Assembly: GCF_004519295.1 (NCBI RefSeq)
Contig: NZ_SOZH01000005.1
Span: 124,001 to 188,000 of the forward strand
Length of the DNA stretch: 64,000 nucleotides
Reading direction: 5' to 3'
Source: Cellulosimicrobium funkei
Lineage (GTDB): Bacteria; Actinomycetota; Actinomycetes; Actinomycetales; Cellulomonadaceae
The number at the start of each line of letters is the position of its first letter. The stretch's first letter is position 1. The notes under the pieces are model-generated. The model saw only the letters and a list, made by a program, of their open reading frames with translations. It was not told the origin of the DNA and did not search any database. This document shows, in pieces, positions 38,997-47,776 of this stretch. A program made the translations under genes and the position numbers.

Positions 38997-39908
38997 ATGC
39001 CCGCACCGCTCGACACCAGCGAGAAGATCACGCAGTACGCCCACCCCGACCGCCTCGTGAGCACCGACTGGCTCGCCGAGCACCTGGGCGAGCCGGGCGT
39101 CGTCGTCGTCGAGTCCGACGAGGACGTGCTGCTCTACGAGACCGGGCACATCCCCGGCGCGGTGAAGATCGACTGGCACACCGACCTCAACGACCCCGAC
39201 ACGCGCGACTACATCGACGGCAAGGGCTTCGCCCAGCTCCTCGGCAGCAAGGGCATCGCGCGCGACACGACGATCGTCGTCTACGGCGACAAGAACAACT
39301 GGTGGGCGGCCTACGCGGCGTGGGTCTTCACGCTGTTCGGCCACGAGGACGTGCGCCTGCTCGACGGCGGCCGCGGCAAGTGGATCGCCGAGGGCCGCGA
39401 GGTCACGACGGACGTCCCCGAGCCGGTCGCGGTCGAGTACCCGGTCGTCGAGCGCGACGACGTGACGATCCGCGCGTTCAAGGAGGACGTCCTCGCCCAC
39501 ATCGGCAACGGGCCGCTCGTCGACATCCGCTCCCCGCAGGAGTACACGGGTGAGCGCCTGCACATCCCGGACTACCCGGAGGAGGGCGTGCTGCGCGGCG
39601 GCCACATCCCGACGGCGCGCAACGTGCCGTGGGCGACGGCGGTCGCGGAGGACGGCACCTACAAGTCGCGCGAGCAGCTCGAGGCGATCTACCAGGAGGG
39701 CGGCCTCGGCCTCGCGACGGACGACGAGGTCGTCACGTACTGCCGCATCGGCGAGCGGTCGAGCCACACGTGGTTCGCGCTCACGTACCTGCTCGGCTTC
39801 GACAAGGTCCGCAACTACGACGGCTCGTGGACCGAGTGGGGCAACGCCGTGCGCGTGCCGATCGTCAAGGGCGAGGAGCCCGGCGAGGCCCCGGCGTCGC
39901 TCAACTGA
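38997..39908 (+). CDS. Thiosulfate/3-mercaptopyruvate sulfurtransferase (two rhodanese domains)
   Basis: 303 residues made of two rhodanese domains. The inactive N-terminal one has [20 protein letters not shown]. The C-terminal one has [12 protein letters not shown] and the active loop [13 protein letters not shown] with its persulfide-forming Cys. It transfers sulfane sulfur to a thiophilic acceptor. ATG behind GGAGG; TAGCCT at 38955-38960 is a likely -10. The SufE gene follows after a terminator, a common actinobacterial neighbourhood for sulfur transfer. Confidence 0.92.
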   Translation: MPAPLDTSEKITQYAHPDRLVSTDWLAEHLGEPGVVVVESDEDVLLYETGHIPGAVKIDWHTDLNDPDTRDYIDGKGFAQLLGSKGIARDTTIVVYGDKNNWWAAYAAWVFTLFGHEDVRLLDGGRGKWIAEGREVTTDVPEPVAVEYPVVERDDVTIRAFKEDVLAHIGNGPLVDIRSPQEYTGERLHIPDYPEEGVLRGGHIPTARNVPWATAVAEDGTYKSREQLEAIYQEGGLGLATDDEVVTYCRIGERSSHTWFALTYLLGFDKVRNYDGSWTEWGNAVRVPIVKGEEPGEAPASLN

Positions 39909-39931
39909 CCCGCGTCCCGCGCGAGCGTGCC

Positions 39932-39975
39932 CGACGGCGCGCGGCCCGTCCTCCACGACGGGCCGCGCGCCGTCG
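39932..39975 (+). terminator. Strong hairpin terminator after the sulfurtransferase gene
   Basis: Perfect 19-bp inverted repeat (39932-39950 and 39957-39975) with a 6-nt loop, starting 23 bp after the stop. Confidence 0.75.
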
Positions 39976-40066
39976 TCGTGCCGCGGGCATACGACGCGTC
40001 CGCGGAGCGTTCCGCACGGTGGGACTGCCGTCCCGCCGCCCCGGCCCCGATGCGAGGATCGCCCCC

Positions 40067-40528
40067 ATGAGCTCCCCCTCCGACGCTTCGCCCGACCTGC
40101 CCGCGACGCTCGCGGAGATCCGCGAGGACTTCCTCGCGATGCCGGAGCGCGAGCGCCTCCAGCTGCTGCTCGAGTTCGCGCACGAGCTGCCCGACCTCCC
40201 CGAGCGCTACGCCAGCGCGCCCGGTCTGCTGGAGCGGATCGAGGAGTGCCAGTCGCCGGTGCGGGCCTTCGCTGAGGTCGACGACGCGGGCGTCGTGCAC
40301 TTCTACGCGACCGCCCCGGCCGAGGCCCCGACGACGCGCGGCTTCGCGTCGATCCTCGCGCAGGGCCTCTCAGGCCTGACGGTGCAGGAGGTGCTCGACG
40401 TGCCCGACGACTTCCCGATGTCGATCGGCCTGACGCGCGCGGTGAGCCCGCTGCGCATCGGCGGCATGAACGGCATGCTCACGCGCGCCAAGCGCCAGGT
40501 CCGCGAGCAGGTAGCGGCCCGCGGCTGA
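40067..40528 (+). CDS. sufE: SufE family sulfur-acceptor protein
   Basis: 153 residues. The SufE fold is recognised by LPERYASAPGLLERIEECQSPV, where the Cys is the sulfur acceptor, FYATAPAEAPTTRGFASILA, and LTRAVSPLRIGGMNGML. It accepts sulfur from a cysteine desulfurase or, given its neighbour, possibly from the rhodanese at 38997. A GAGGAT sequence 7 nt before the ATG may be a -10 element; there is no ribosome site. Confidence 0.9.
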   Translation: MSSPSDASPDLPATLAEIREDFLAMPERERLQLLLEFAHELPDLPERYASAPGLLERIEECQSPVRAFAEVDDAGVVHFYATAPAEAPTTRGFASILAQGLSGLTVQEVLDVPDDFPMSIGLTRAVSPLRIGGMNGMLTRAKRQVREQVAARG

Positions 40529-40627
40529 CGGAAGTCCCACCCGGACCCGCCGAGCATGCGGTCGTCGCCCGCCCGGCCGCCGCGACGGGACGCCTCCGCA
40601 TGGTCGGCGTCAGTCGGGTCAGGGGCG

Positions 40628-41605
40628 TCAGTCGCGGAGGGCCAGGCGTCGCGCCAGGACGGCGCAGACGACGAGCTGGAGCTGGTGGAAGACGATCACC
40701 GGTACCGCCACGACGCCGGCGACCGCGACGGGGAACAGCACGCTCGCCATGGGCAGGCCCGTCGCGAGCGACTTCTTCGACCCGCACATGAGCAGCGCGA
40801 CCCGGTCCTCGGTCGAGAGCCCCAGCGCCGCGCCGCCCCACCACGTGGCCGCGAGCATGACGGCGAGGACGAGCGCACTGACCAGGAGCAGCGCGACGAT
40901 CGACCACCCGGACACGCTCGACCACACGCCCGCCGACGACGCCGCCGCGACCGCGCCGAACACCACGATGAGGATCGTGCCGCGGTCGACGCCGAGCGTG
41001 AGCCAGCGCCGCGCCCGGACCCAGTCCCCCGCCCAGGGCTGGAGGAGCTGCCCGACGACGAACGGCAGCAGCAGCTGGAGCAGCACCGTGCGCAGGCCGC
41101 CGAGCCCGCCCGTGGGCCCGTCGGCTCCCCCGCCGGTCCCCGTCATGAGCCACAGCACGAGCAGCGGGGTGATCACCATGCCCGCGACGTTCGACACCGT
41201 CGCGCCGCAGATCGCCCCGGCGACGTTGCCGCGCGCTACGGACGTGAACGCCACGGACGACTGCACGGTCGACGGGAGCAGGGAGAGGTAGAGCATGCCG
41301 GCGGCGAGCGGCGCCCCGACGAGCGGCTCGATCGCCCACGCCGTGACGAGCCCGAGCACCGGGAAGACGACGTACGTCGCGGCGAGGATCCCGCCCTGCA
41401 GGCGCCAGTTGCGCAGCCCGGCCCAGACCTCCCGCGTGGACAGACGCATGCCGTAGACGAGGAAGAGGACGGTGACCGCGACGTCCGCGGCGGCGTCGAC
41501 CACGCGCTGCGCGCCCGGTCCCACGGGCACGACGAGCCCGAGCACGACCACCACGAGCAGCGTCACGACGAAGGGGTCGACCCACCTGCTCAGGACTGCG
41601 CGCAC
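40628..41605 (-). CDS. BASS-family transporter (bile acid:sodium symporter fold)
   Basis: 325 residues, about 10 membrane segments. LLPSTVQSSVAFTSVARGNVAGA and NVAGMVITPLLV match the crossover-helix region, and LLMCGSKKSLATGLPMASVLF the second one, of the YfeH-like (DUF4137/SBF-like) group of the BASS superfamily. These proteins import organic anions with sodium; the substrate is unknown. GTG at 41605 chosen because TAGGCT on the minus strand lies 8 nt before it and no ribosome site serves the longer frame. Confidence 0.85.
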   Translation of the reverse strand: MRAVLSRWVDPFVVTLLVVVVLGLVVPVGPGAQRVVDAAADVAVTVLFLVYGMRLSTREVWAGLRNWRLQGGILAATYVVFPVLGLVTAWAIEPLVGAPLAAGMLYLSLLPSTVQSSVAFTSVARGNVAGAICGATVSNVAGMVITPLLVLWLMTGTGGGADGPTGGLGGLRTVLLQLLLPFVVGQLLQPWAGDWVRARRWLTLGVDRGTILIVVFGAVAAASSAGVWSSVSGWSIVALLLVSALVLAVMLAATWWGGAALGLSTEDRVALLMCGSKKSLATGLPMASVLFPVAVAGVVAVPVIVFHQLQLVVCAVLARRLALRD

Positions 41606-41704
41606 GGGGACCGAGCCTAGCCCGGCGCACGACCCGGGGCGGCACTCGCCCGGCAGGCGCCCGTCGTCCACCCCGGAGCGCCCGACCGGGGCCGCCCCGG
41701 CCGG

Positions 41705-42475
41705 TCAGAAGAGCGTGTAGCCGCCGTCAACCGTGACGACGGCGCCCGTCATGAAGCTCGACGCCGCGCTCGCGAGGAAGACGACGGGCGGCCCGATCTC
41801 CTCCGGCTCCGCCCAGCGCTGCATCGCGGCGGGCGCGACGCAGTCGTCGTAGTACTCCGGCTGGTCGACCGGCGACGCCTCGGTGCGCACGTACCCGGGC
41901 GCCACCGCGTTCACGCGGATGCCGCGCGGCGCCCACTCGGCGGCGAGGCCCTTGGTGAGCTGGTGCACCGCCGCCTTGGACGCGAGGTACGCGGGCTGCC
42001 AGCGGGGCCGGTTGACGATCGACGCGGACATCGACCCGACGTTGACGATCGTCCCCGGCCGGCCCTGCGCGACGAGCTCCCGGGCGACGGCGCGCGAGCA
42101 GTACCAGACGCCGTCGAGGTTGGTGGCGAGCGTGCGGTGCCACACGTCGTCGCCGATCTCGAGGGCCGCGCCGCCGATCGACACGCCGGCGTTGTTGACG
42201 AGCAGGTCGACCGTGCCGAGGTCGGCGGCGGCGTGCGCGACGACGTCGTCCACCTGCTCGCGGTCGGTGACGTCGAGCACGTAGCCGCGGGCGTCGGTGC
42301 CGGCGTCCCGGAGCGCGGCGGCCGCCTCGTCGGCCGCCGCCGCGGTGGTCGCCGTGACCGCGACGCGGGCCCCCGCCTCGCCGAGCGCGCGGGCGACGGC
42401 GCGCCCGATGCCGCGGCTGCCGCCGGTGAGCAGGGCCGTGCGGCCGACGAGCGAGAACGAGTCGAGGACGGTCAC
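41705..42475 (-). CDS. Short-chain dehydrogenase/reductase
   Basis: 256 residues. Classical SDR: GGSRGIG near residue 18, NNAG, active-site Ser in VGSMSAS and Tyr-Lys in YLASKAAVHQ, and PGYVRTEASPV. The sequence resembles polyol or gluconate-type dehydrogenases (sorbose or arabinitol dehydrogenase, gluconate 5-dehydrogenase). A sugar-acid kinase and aldolase unit lies 1 kb away, which fits a sugar-acid substrate but is not proof. GTG start at 42475; its ribosome site is weak. Confidence 0.85.
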   Translation of the reverse strand: MTVLDSFSLVGRTALLTGGSRGIGRAVARALGEAGARVAVTATTAAAADEAAAALRDAGTDARGYVLDVTDREQVDDVVAHAAADLGTVDLLVNNAGVSIGGAALEIGDDVWHRTLATNLDGVWYCSRAVARELVAQGRPGTIVNVGSMSASIVNRPRWQPAYLASKAAVHQLTKGLAAEWAPRGIRVNAVAPGYVRTEASPVDQPEYYDDCVAPAAMQRWAEPEEIGPPVVFLASAASSFMTGAVVTVDGGYTLF

Positions 42476-42500
42476 GCGGGACAGTCGACCACGGGGCGCG

Positions 42501-42965
42501 TCAGAAGTCGAAGAGGTCCTCGAGCCACGACTCCTTCTTCTTGCGCTTGCGGTAGCGGGGGTCGTAGCCGTCGCGGCCGTCGTACCGGCGGTCCCGGTCG
42601 TCGCGATACCGGTCGTCGCGCGAGCGCTCGTCGTAGCGGTCGTCGCGGTACCGGTCGTCGCGGTAGCGGTCACGGTCGTCGTCGCGGCGGTCGCCGTACC
42701 GCTCCCCGGAGCGCGGGGCGGGGCTGCCGTAGTCCGTGGCGGCGGCCGGCGGGTACGACGTCGGGGCGGGCGCGGCAGGGGCGGGCGGCGCGGCGGCGGC
42801 CGGCCCCGCGGCCTCGGCGGCGATCTCGCTCTCCACCGAGCGGTCGATGATCTTGTCCAGCTCGCCGCGGTCGAGCCACACGCCGCGGCACGTCGGGCAG
42901 TAGTCGATCTCCACGCCCTTGCGCTCGGTCATGACGAGCACGGTCTGGTCGGTGGGGCACAGCAT
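42501..42965 (-). CDS. TFIIB-type zinc-ribbon protein with charged repeat tail
   Basis: 154 residues. An N-terminal zinc ribbon (MLCPTDQTVLV, then DYCPTCRGVWLDRGELDKI) is followed by an Ala/Pro linker. A long tail of alternating Arg, Asp and Tyr (units such as RYRDD repeated about five times) then ends in RKRKKKESWLEDLFDF. The tail should be disordered. Proteins with this ribbon occur widely without assigned role. ATG behind GGAGG. The DNA under the tail is itself repetitive. Confidence 0.8.
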   Translation of the reverse strand: MLCPTDQTVLVMTERKGVEIDYCPTCRGVWLDRGELDKIIDRSVESEIAAEAAGPAAAAPPAPAAPAPTSYPPAAATDYGSPAPRSGERYGDRRDDDRDRYRDDRYRDDRYDERSRDDRYRDDRDRRYDGRDGYDPRYRKRKKKESWLEDLFDF

Positions 42966-43078
42966 GTCTGCCTCCTCGCGAGATGGGCCGGGCGCGGTCG
43001 GCGCCCGCACCGGTACTGCGCAGTCCAACGCGGCTCCCGCGCGAGCGGTTCCCGGCCGGGCAGGTCTGCCGGTGCGGC

Positions 43079-43474
43079 TCAGCCCGTGCGGCGCTCGCTC
43101 GCGAGGCGGTCGCGCAGCTCGTCCGCGAGGTGCACCTCGTCGTCGAGGGCGGCGAGCGCGTCGGCCACGCGCGGGAGGAAGTCGGCCCCTGCGCGGAACC
43201 ACTCCGCGCCCTCGAGGAACCGTGCGGCGGCTGCGTCGTCGTGCAGGGCGAGCGCGAGGTCGGCACGGAGCACCAGGGCGCGGAACCGGACGCGCTCGGC
43301 GACGGTGCGGGTCCGCACGCCCTCGGCGGCGAAGGCCCGGTCCAGGACCTGGGCGGCACCGGCCGGGTCTCCCGCCGCGCGGAGGATGCGCGCGTGCTCC
43401 AGGGCTCGACCCAGGTCCGGCGGTTCCTCGGCGCCGCGGCGGGGCAGCCCGGGCACGAAGGCCCCACCAGCCAC
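43079..43474 (-). CDS. Small TPR-like helical protein
   Basis: 131 residues, mostly Ala/Leu/Arg-rich helices that look like two tetratricopeptide-type units (LGRALEHARILRAAGDPAGA and ALVLRADLALALHDDAAAA). I do not recognise a specific family. The GTG at 43474 is 6 nt behind GGAGG and starts VAGGAFVPGLPRRG; the frame continues 63 nt further upstream without a ribosome site. A regulatory or scaffold role is possible but not shown. Confidence 0.6.
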   Translation of the reverse strand: MAGGAFVPGLPRRGAEEPPDLGRALEHARILRAAGDPAGAAQVLDRAFAAEGVRTRTVAERVRFRALVLRADLALALHDDAAAARFLEGAEWFRAGADFLPRVADALAALDDEVHLADELRDRLASERRTG

Positions 43475-43561
43475 GCCGTACCTCCCGCCTCCCGCCGACA
43501 GCGCGCCCACACTAACCCTGGACGTGCAGCCCGGCACGGCGGGAGACGGGAGGTCGACGGG

Positions 43562-44683
43562 TCAGCGCTGCACGCGCGCGCTGCCGCCCGACGCGAGCTT
43601 GCGGACCTCGGCGAGGGACGCCGTCGACGTGTCGCCGGGGGTCGTCATCGCGAGCGCCCCGTGCGCCGCGCCGTACTCGACGGCCTCCTGGATCGAGCCG
43701 AGCTCCATGAGCCCGTACGCGAGGCCCGACGCGAACGAGTCGCCGCCGCCCACGCGGTCGAGGATCTCCAGGCCGGGGCGGTGCGTCGCCTCCGCGAAGC
43801 CCTGCACGCGCGACCACGCGATCGCGCCCCAGTCGTTGACCGTCGCGGTCCGCACCCCGCGCAGCGTCGTCGCGACGACCTGGAAGTTCGGGTACTCCTC
43901 GGCCGCGCGCGTGATCATCGCGCGGAACGCGGACGTGTCGAGGTCGGTGAGGTTCTCGTCGACGCCCTCGACCTCGAACCCGAGCGACGCGGTGAAGTCC
44001 TCCTCGTTGCCGATCATCACGTCGACGTACCGCGCGAGGCGGCGGTTCACCTCCTGCGCGCGCTCGACGCCGCCGATGCCCTTCCACAGCGAGGGGCGGT
44101 AGTTGAGGTCGTAGGAGACGACCGTGCCGTGGCGGCGGGCGGCGGCCATGGCCGCCTCCGCGACGTCGGCGGACGACTCCGACAGCGCGGCGAAGATCCC
44201 CCCGGTGTGGAACCACCGGACGCCGCTGCCGAACACGGTGTCCCAGTCGACGTCGTCGGGCCGGAGCTGCGCGATCGCGGTGTTGCCGCGGTCGGAGACG
44301 CCGACCGCGCCGCGCACCCCGAAGCCGCGCTCGGTGAAGTTGAGCCCGTTGCGCACCGTGCGGCCGATGCCGTCGTCCTCGCGCCACCGGACCCAGCGCG
44401 TGTCGAGGCCGCCCGTGAGCATGAGGTCCTCGACGAGGCGCCCGACCTCGTTGTCCGCGAGCGCGGTGACGATCGCGCCGCGCAGGCCGAACGCGCGGCG
44501 CAGGCCGCGCGCGACGTTGTACTCGCCGCCGCCCTCCCACACGTCGAAGCGGCGGGCCGTCTTGATGCGGCGCTCCCCCGGGTCGAGGCGCAGCATGACC
44601 TCGCCGAGCGCGACGACGTCGTAGGCGCAGTCGGCCGCGGGACGGACGGCGAGCGGGGCGCGGGCGGTGGTCGTGTCGGTCAT
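43562..44683 (-). CDS. 2-keto-3-deoxygluconate kinase (PfkB family)
   Basis: 373 residues. PfkB/ribokinase fold: VVALGEVMLRLDPGERR at the start, GGGEYNVARGL substrate region, GNEEDF, and the catalytic GGGDSFASGL near residue 300. The type is that of KDG kinases, and the KDPG aldolase gene sits 3 bp upstream in the same operon. The pair turns 2-keto-3-deoxygluconate into pyruvate and glyceraldehyde 3-phosphate. ATG behind GGAG. Confidence 0.88.
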   Translation of the reverse strand: MTDTTTARAPLAVRPAADCAYDVVALGEVMLRLDPGERRIKTARRFDVWEGGGEYNVARGLRRAFGLRGAIVTALADNEVGRLVEDLMLTGGLDTRWVRWREDDGIGRTVRNGLNFTERGFGVRGAVGVSDRGNTAIAQLRPDDVDWDTVFGSGVRWFHTGGIFAALSESSADVAEAAMAAARRHGTVVSYDLNYRPSLWKGIGGVERAQEVNRRLARYVDVMIGNEEDFTASLGFEVEGVDENLTDLDTSAFRAMITRAAEEYPNFQVVATTLRGVRTATVNDWGAIAWSRVQGFAEATHRPGLEILDRVGGGDSFASGLAYGLMELGSIQEAVEYGAAHGALAMTTPGDTSTASLAEVRKLASGGSARVQR

Positions 44684-44686
44684 GGG

Positions 44687-45346
44687 TCAGGCTCCTTCGG
44701 CGGGGTGGGGGGCGGTCGCGGCGAGCGCGACGGCCTCGCGCGTGCGGCGGGTGATCTCGACGGTGTCGCCCGCGCGCACGAGCGCGGCGTCGACCATCCA
44801 GGAGCCGCCGGCGGCGAGCACGGCGGGCAGGGCGAGGTAGTCGAGCAGGTTGGCGGCGCTCACGCCGCCGGTCGGCACGAACCGCAGGCCGGGGAACGGC
44901 GCGGAGAACGCCTTGACCGCGGCGGGCCCGCCGACGACGTTCGCGGGGAACAGCTTGACGACGTCGAGGCCGAGGTCGAGCGCGGCGATGACGTCCGACG
45001 GCGTCGCGACGCCCGGGACGACGGGCACGCCGAGCTCCTGGGCACGACGCACGACCGCGGCGGAGAGGCCGGGCGAGACGAGGAACCGCGCCCCGGCGTC
45101 GACGGCCTCGTCGACCTGGGCGGCTGTGACGACGGTGCCCGCCCCGACCAGCACGTCGGGCACCTCGCGCGCGATCGCCTCGATCGCCGCGCGCGCCCCG
45201 GCGGTCCGGAACGTGACCTCGGCGACGGGCAGGCCGCCGTCGCGCAGCGCGCTCGCGACGAGGACGCTCTGCGCCGCGTCGTCGACCACGACGACCGGCA
45301 CGACGCGGGCACGGGCGATCCCCTCCAGGGGTCCCAGGGGTGACAT
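44687..45346 (-). CDS. eda: KDPG/KHG aldolase
   Basis: 219 residues. Class I aldolase barrel: VAEVTFRTAGA with the catalytic Glu, LVGAGTVVTAAQVDEAVDAG, PGVATPSDV, and the Schiff-base Lys in DVVKLFPANVVGG. It cleaves 2-keto-3-deoxy-6-phosphogluconate. First gene of the eda-kinase operon; ATG behind GGAG. Divergent from the IclR gene at 45417. Confidence 0.92.
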   Translation of the reverse strand: MSPLGPLEGIARARVVPVVVVDDAAQSVLVASALRDGGLPVAEVTFRTAGARAAIEAIAREVPDVLVGAGTVVTAAQVDEAVDAGARFLVSPGLSAAVVRRAQELGVPVVPGVATPSDVIAALDLGLDVVKLFPANVVGGPAAVKAFSAPFPGLRFVPTGGVSAANLLDYLALPAVLAAGGSWMVDAALVRAGDTVEITRRTREAVALAATAPHPAEGA

Positions 45347-45366
45347 CCAGGCTCCGTTTCGCTATG

Positions 45367-45393
45367 GTGAACACCTGTTGTTCACTACGGAAC
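45367..45393. promoter_or_regulatory. Candidate IclR operator between eda and iclR-type genes
   Basis: GTGAAC-N7-GTTCAC (45367-45385) is a perfect inverted repeat, and a third half-site GAAC follows at 45390-45393. It sits in the 70-bp gap between the divergent genes. Confidence 0.55.
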
Positions 45394-45416
45394 GCACTCT
45401 AGGCGAAGGAGTCACC

Positions 45417-46274
45417 ATGGCGGAAGCCGGCCGTGCGCCGTCGGGCACCCCGGGGTCGGCGGAGAGCCCGCTCGGCAGCGTCGACAAGGCGCTCGTCGCG
45501 CTCGAGGCGCTCGCCTCGGCGGGCCCCGAGGGCGTCGCGCTCGGGGACCTCGCGCGCTCGCTCGGGCTGCACAAGGCGTCGCTGCACCGCACGCTCGCGG
45601 CCCTGCGGTTCCGCGGGTACGCCGAGCAGGACGCGACGACCGGCGACTACCGCCTCGGCCCCGCGGCGACGGCGCTCGCGACGGTCTACCTCGGCGAGGA
45701 GAACCTCCCCGCGCTCCTGCACCCGGTGCTCGTCGCGGTGTGCCGCGCGACCGACGAGCTCGTGCACCTCGGCACCCTCGCCGGGACCGAGATCGTCTAC
45801 CTCGACAAGGTCGAGCCGGCCCGCGCCGTCCGCGTCTGGTCGGCCGTCGGGCGCCGCCGCCCGGCGGCGACCACCGCGCTCGGGCGCGCGCTGCTCTCCC
45901 AGCGGACCCTCGACGACGGCGCGCTCGCCTGGTACGCCGGCGCCGCACCCGAGGACCACCCCGTCACGCCCGCCGCGCTGCGGGCGACGTGCGAGGCCAC
46001 GCGCGCGACGGGGTTCGCCACGGAGACGGAGGAGAACGAGCCGGGCATCAGCTGCGTCGCCGTCCCGGTCCTGCGCGCTGGGCAGCCGGTCGCCGCCGTG
46101 AGCGTCACGGCGCCCGCCGAGCGGCTCGGCCCCCGACGGCGGCGGGAGATCGAGACGGTCCTGCGGGAGGTCGTGCCGCCCCTGCTGCCCCCGACCCTGG
46201 CGGTGCCCGACGCGGTGCTCCGCGGCTCCGGCGACGGGGCGACCCGCCGACCGGCGACGGACGCCGCGCTGTGA
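45417..46274 (+). CDS. IclR-family regulator
   Basis: 285 residues. N-terminal winged helix (SVDKALVALEALASAGPEG, LARSLGLHKASLHRTLAALR, YRLGPA) and a C-terminal IclR effector domain (TDELVHLGTLAGTEIVYLDK, ENEPGISCVAVPVL). IclR proteins commonly control sugar-acid genes, and this one is divergent from eda and the KDG kinase, with an inverted repeat between. ATG behind AAGGAG. Confidence 0.9.
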   Translation: MAEAGRAPSGTPGSAESPLGSVDKALVALEALASAGPEGVALGDLARSLGLHKASLHRTLAALRFRGYAEQDATTGDYRLGPAATALATVYLGEENLPALLHPVLVAVCRATDELVHLGTLAGTEIVYLDKVEPARAVRVWSAVGRRRPAATTALGRALLSQRTLDDGALAWYAGAAPEDHPVTPAALRATCEATRATGFATETEENEPGISCVAVPVLRAGQPVAAVSVTAPAERLGPRRRREIETVLREVVPPLLPPTLAVPDAVLRGSGDGATRRPATDAAL

Positions 46275-46319
46275 GAGAGTTCAACCGCAGCACGACGGAA
46301 TGACGGAAGGGCCCGCGCG

Positions 46320-46703
46320 ATGACCGTCCTCGTGGCGTACAACGACTCCCCGCAGGGCGAGACCGCATTCCGGGCGGCCGTCGCCGAGGCGGTCCACCGC
46401 TCGACCGCGCTCGCGGTCCTCGTGCTCACGCCGCAGGACGCCGACGCGGGCGTCCCCGCGAGCCTCGCCCACCTGCTCGACACGCTCCCCGCCCAGGTCG
46501 CGCGCCCCGAGGTGTCGTACCGCCCCGAGCACCGCGACCCGGCCGAGGCGATCATCGACGAGGCCGCGCGCACGACCCCCGACCTCGTCGTCGTGGGGGC
46601 GCGCAAGCGCTCACCCGTCGGCAAGTTCCTGCTCGGCAGCACCACGCAGCGCGTCCTGCTCGACTCGCCCGTCCCCGTGCTCGTCGTCAAGGCGTCCCAC
46701 TGA
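46320..46703 (+). CDS. Universal stress protein (UspA family)
   Basis: 127 residues, one Usp domain. VLVAYNDSPQGETAF begins the first strand, and the ATP-binding loop GARKRSPVGKFLLGSTTQR near residues 96-114 is intact, so it is of the nucleotide-binding class. The role is general stress adaptation. It starts 45 bp after the IclR gene and may be cotranscribed. Confidence 0.9.
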   Translation: MTVLVAYNDSPQGETAFRAAVAEAVHRSTALAVLVLTPQDADAGVPASLAHLLDTLPAQVARPEVSYRPEHRDPAEAIIDEAARTTPDLVVVGARKRSPVGKFLLGSTTQRVLLDSPVPVLVVKASH

Positions 46704-46714
46704 CGGACGCCGTC

Positions 46715-46746
46715 GCGCGGCCGCCCGGTCGCCCGGACGGCCGCGC
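46715..46746. terminator. Bidirectional terminator
   Basis: GCGCGGCCG / CGGCCGCGC, perfect 9-bp arms with a 14-nt loop, between the convergent uspA-type and oxidoreductase genes. Confidence 0.5.
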
Positions 46747-46754
46747 CGTCCGGC

Positions 46755-47633
46755 TCAGCCCTGCGCGACGGCGGCGCGCAGCCCGTCGACGAGCGGCGTC
46801 GTCGGGCGACCCAGGAGCCGGCGCAGGTCCTCGGTGACCTCGGCGAGCAGGCCGTCGCGGATGTTGCCGTCCAGCGCGACGACGAACCCCGCCGTCCCCT
46901 CGTCCAGGCCGGCGCCCAGCAGGAGCGCGCGGTGCTCGTCGGGCGACACGCGCCGGTAGACGACGGGGCGCCCGAGCACCTCGGCGGCCGCGGCGGCAAG
47001 GTCGTCGTACGTCCACGCGACGTCACCGCTCAGCTCGTACACGGCGCCCGCGTGCGCGGACGCGTCCTCGTGCGCGGCGAGCGCGACGACGGCCGCCGCC
47101 TCGGCGAAGTCCGCGCGGCTCGCGCTCGCGACGCGGCCGTCGCCCACGCTCGCGACGATCTCGCCGGACTCGCGCGCGGCGAGCACGTCGCCGACGTAGT
47201 TCTCGGTGTACCAGTTGTTGCGCAGGACCGTCGTGGCGAGGCCCGAGGCGGCGAGGAGCTCCTCGGTCGCCTTGTGCTCGGGCGCGAGCACGAGTGCGGA
47301 CGTCGTCGCGTGCGGGGCGCTCGTGTAGACCACGCGCGCGACCCCGGCGGCCCGCGCGGCGTCGACGACGTTGCGGTGCTGCTCGACGCGCTGCCCGACC
47401 TCGGACCCGGAGACGAGCACGAGGACGTCCACCCCGGCGAGCGCCGGGGCGAGCGTCTCCGGCTGCGCGTAGTCGGCCTCGCGGACCTCGACGCCGCGGT
47501 CAGCAAGGTCCGCGACCTTGGCGGTCGTGCGCGCGAGCGCGACGACCTGGGACGCGTCGGCCCCGCGGGCGAGGAGGGACTCGACGACGAGGCGGCCGAG
47601 GTGGCCGCTGGCTCCGGTGACGGCGATGGACAT
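46755..47633 (-). CDS. NAD(P)H-binding quinone oxidoreductase, QOR2/NmrA type
   Basis: 292 residues. Rossmann motif TGASGHLG at residue 6, then QVVALARTTAKVADLADRGV and LRNNWYTENYV, which match the QOR2/NmrA-like atypical SDRs that reduce quinones or sense NAD(P)H. ATG at 47633 behind AAGGAG. It is divergent from an HxlR regulator with a redox-type Cys, the same arrangement as qor2/qorR in Corynebacterium. Confidence 0.87.
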   Translation of the reverse strand: MSIAVTGASGHLGRLVVESLLARGADASQVVALARTTAKVADLADRGVEVREADYAQPETLAPALAGVDVLVLVSGSEVGQRVEQHRNVVDAARAAGVARVVYTSAPHATTSALVLAPEHKATEELLAASGLATTVLRNNWYTENYVGDVLAARESGEIVASVGDGRVASASRADFAEAAAVVALAAHEDASAHAGAVYELSGDVAWTYDDLAAAAAEVLGRPVVYRRVSPDEHRALLLGAGLDEGTAGFVVALDGNIRDGLLAEVTEDLRRLLGRPTTPLVDGLRAAVAQG

Positions 47634-47690
47634 GCGCGGGCTCCTTCGAGTGCGGGGTGCGCGGCCGGTCGGCCGCACGACCACCAGCAT

Positions 47691-47711
47691 GCGCTTACTT
47701 TTCGTAAGTGC
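47691..47711. promoter_or_regulatory. Candidate QorR-type operator
   Basis: GCGCTTAC-TTTTC-GTAAGTGC, 7 of 8 arm pairs match. The TTAC...GTAA core resembles HxlR/YodB-family operators. Confidence 0.55.
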
Positions 47712-47764
47712 ATACCAGTAGAGAGTGCGTTCTATCTCACAGTGCTGTCCGCGCGAGCGCGCCG

Positions 47765-47770
47765 TATCCT
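47765..47770 (+). promoter_or_regulatory. -10 element, leaderless transcript at 47777
   Basis: TATCCT, 6 nt before the ATG at 47777. Confidence 0.5.
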
Positions 47771-47776
47771 GGGGCG

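Noticed and set aside
41281-41297. A further copy of the GAGGTAGAG element
   Set aside because: Only the short GAGGTAGAGC core matches, in a conserved part of the BASS transporter gene, so chance is enough.
42530-42680. Regular repeats that could suggest a CRISPR array
   Set aside because: The repeats are short, lack unique spacers and encode the charged protein tail in frame.
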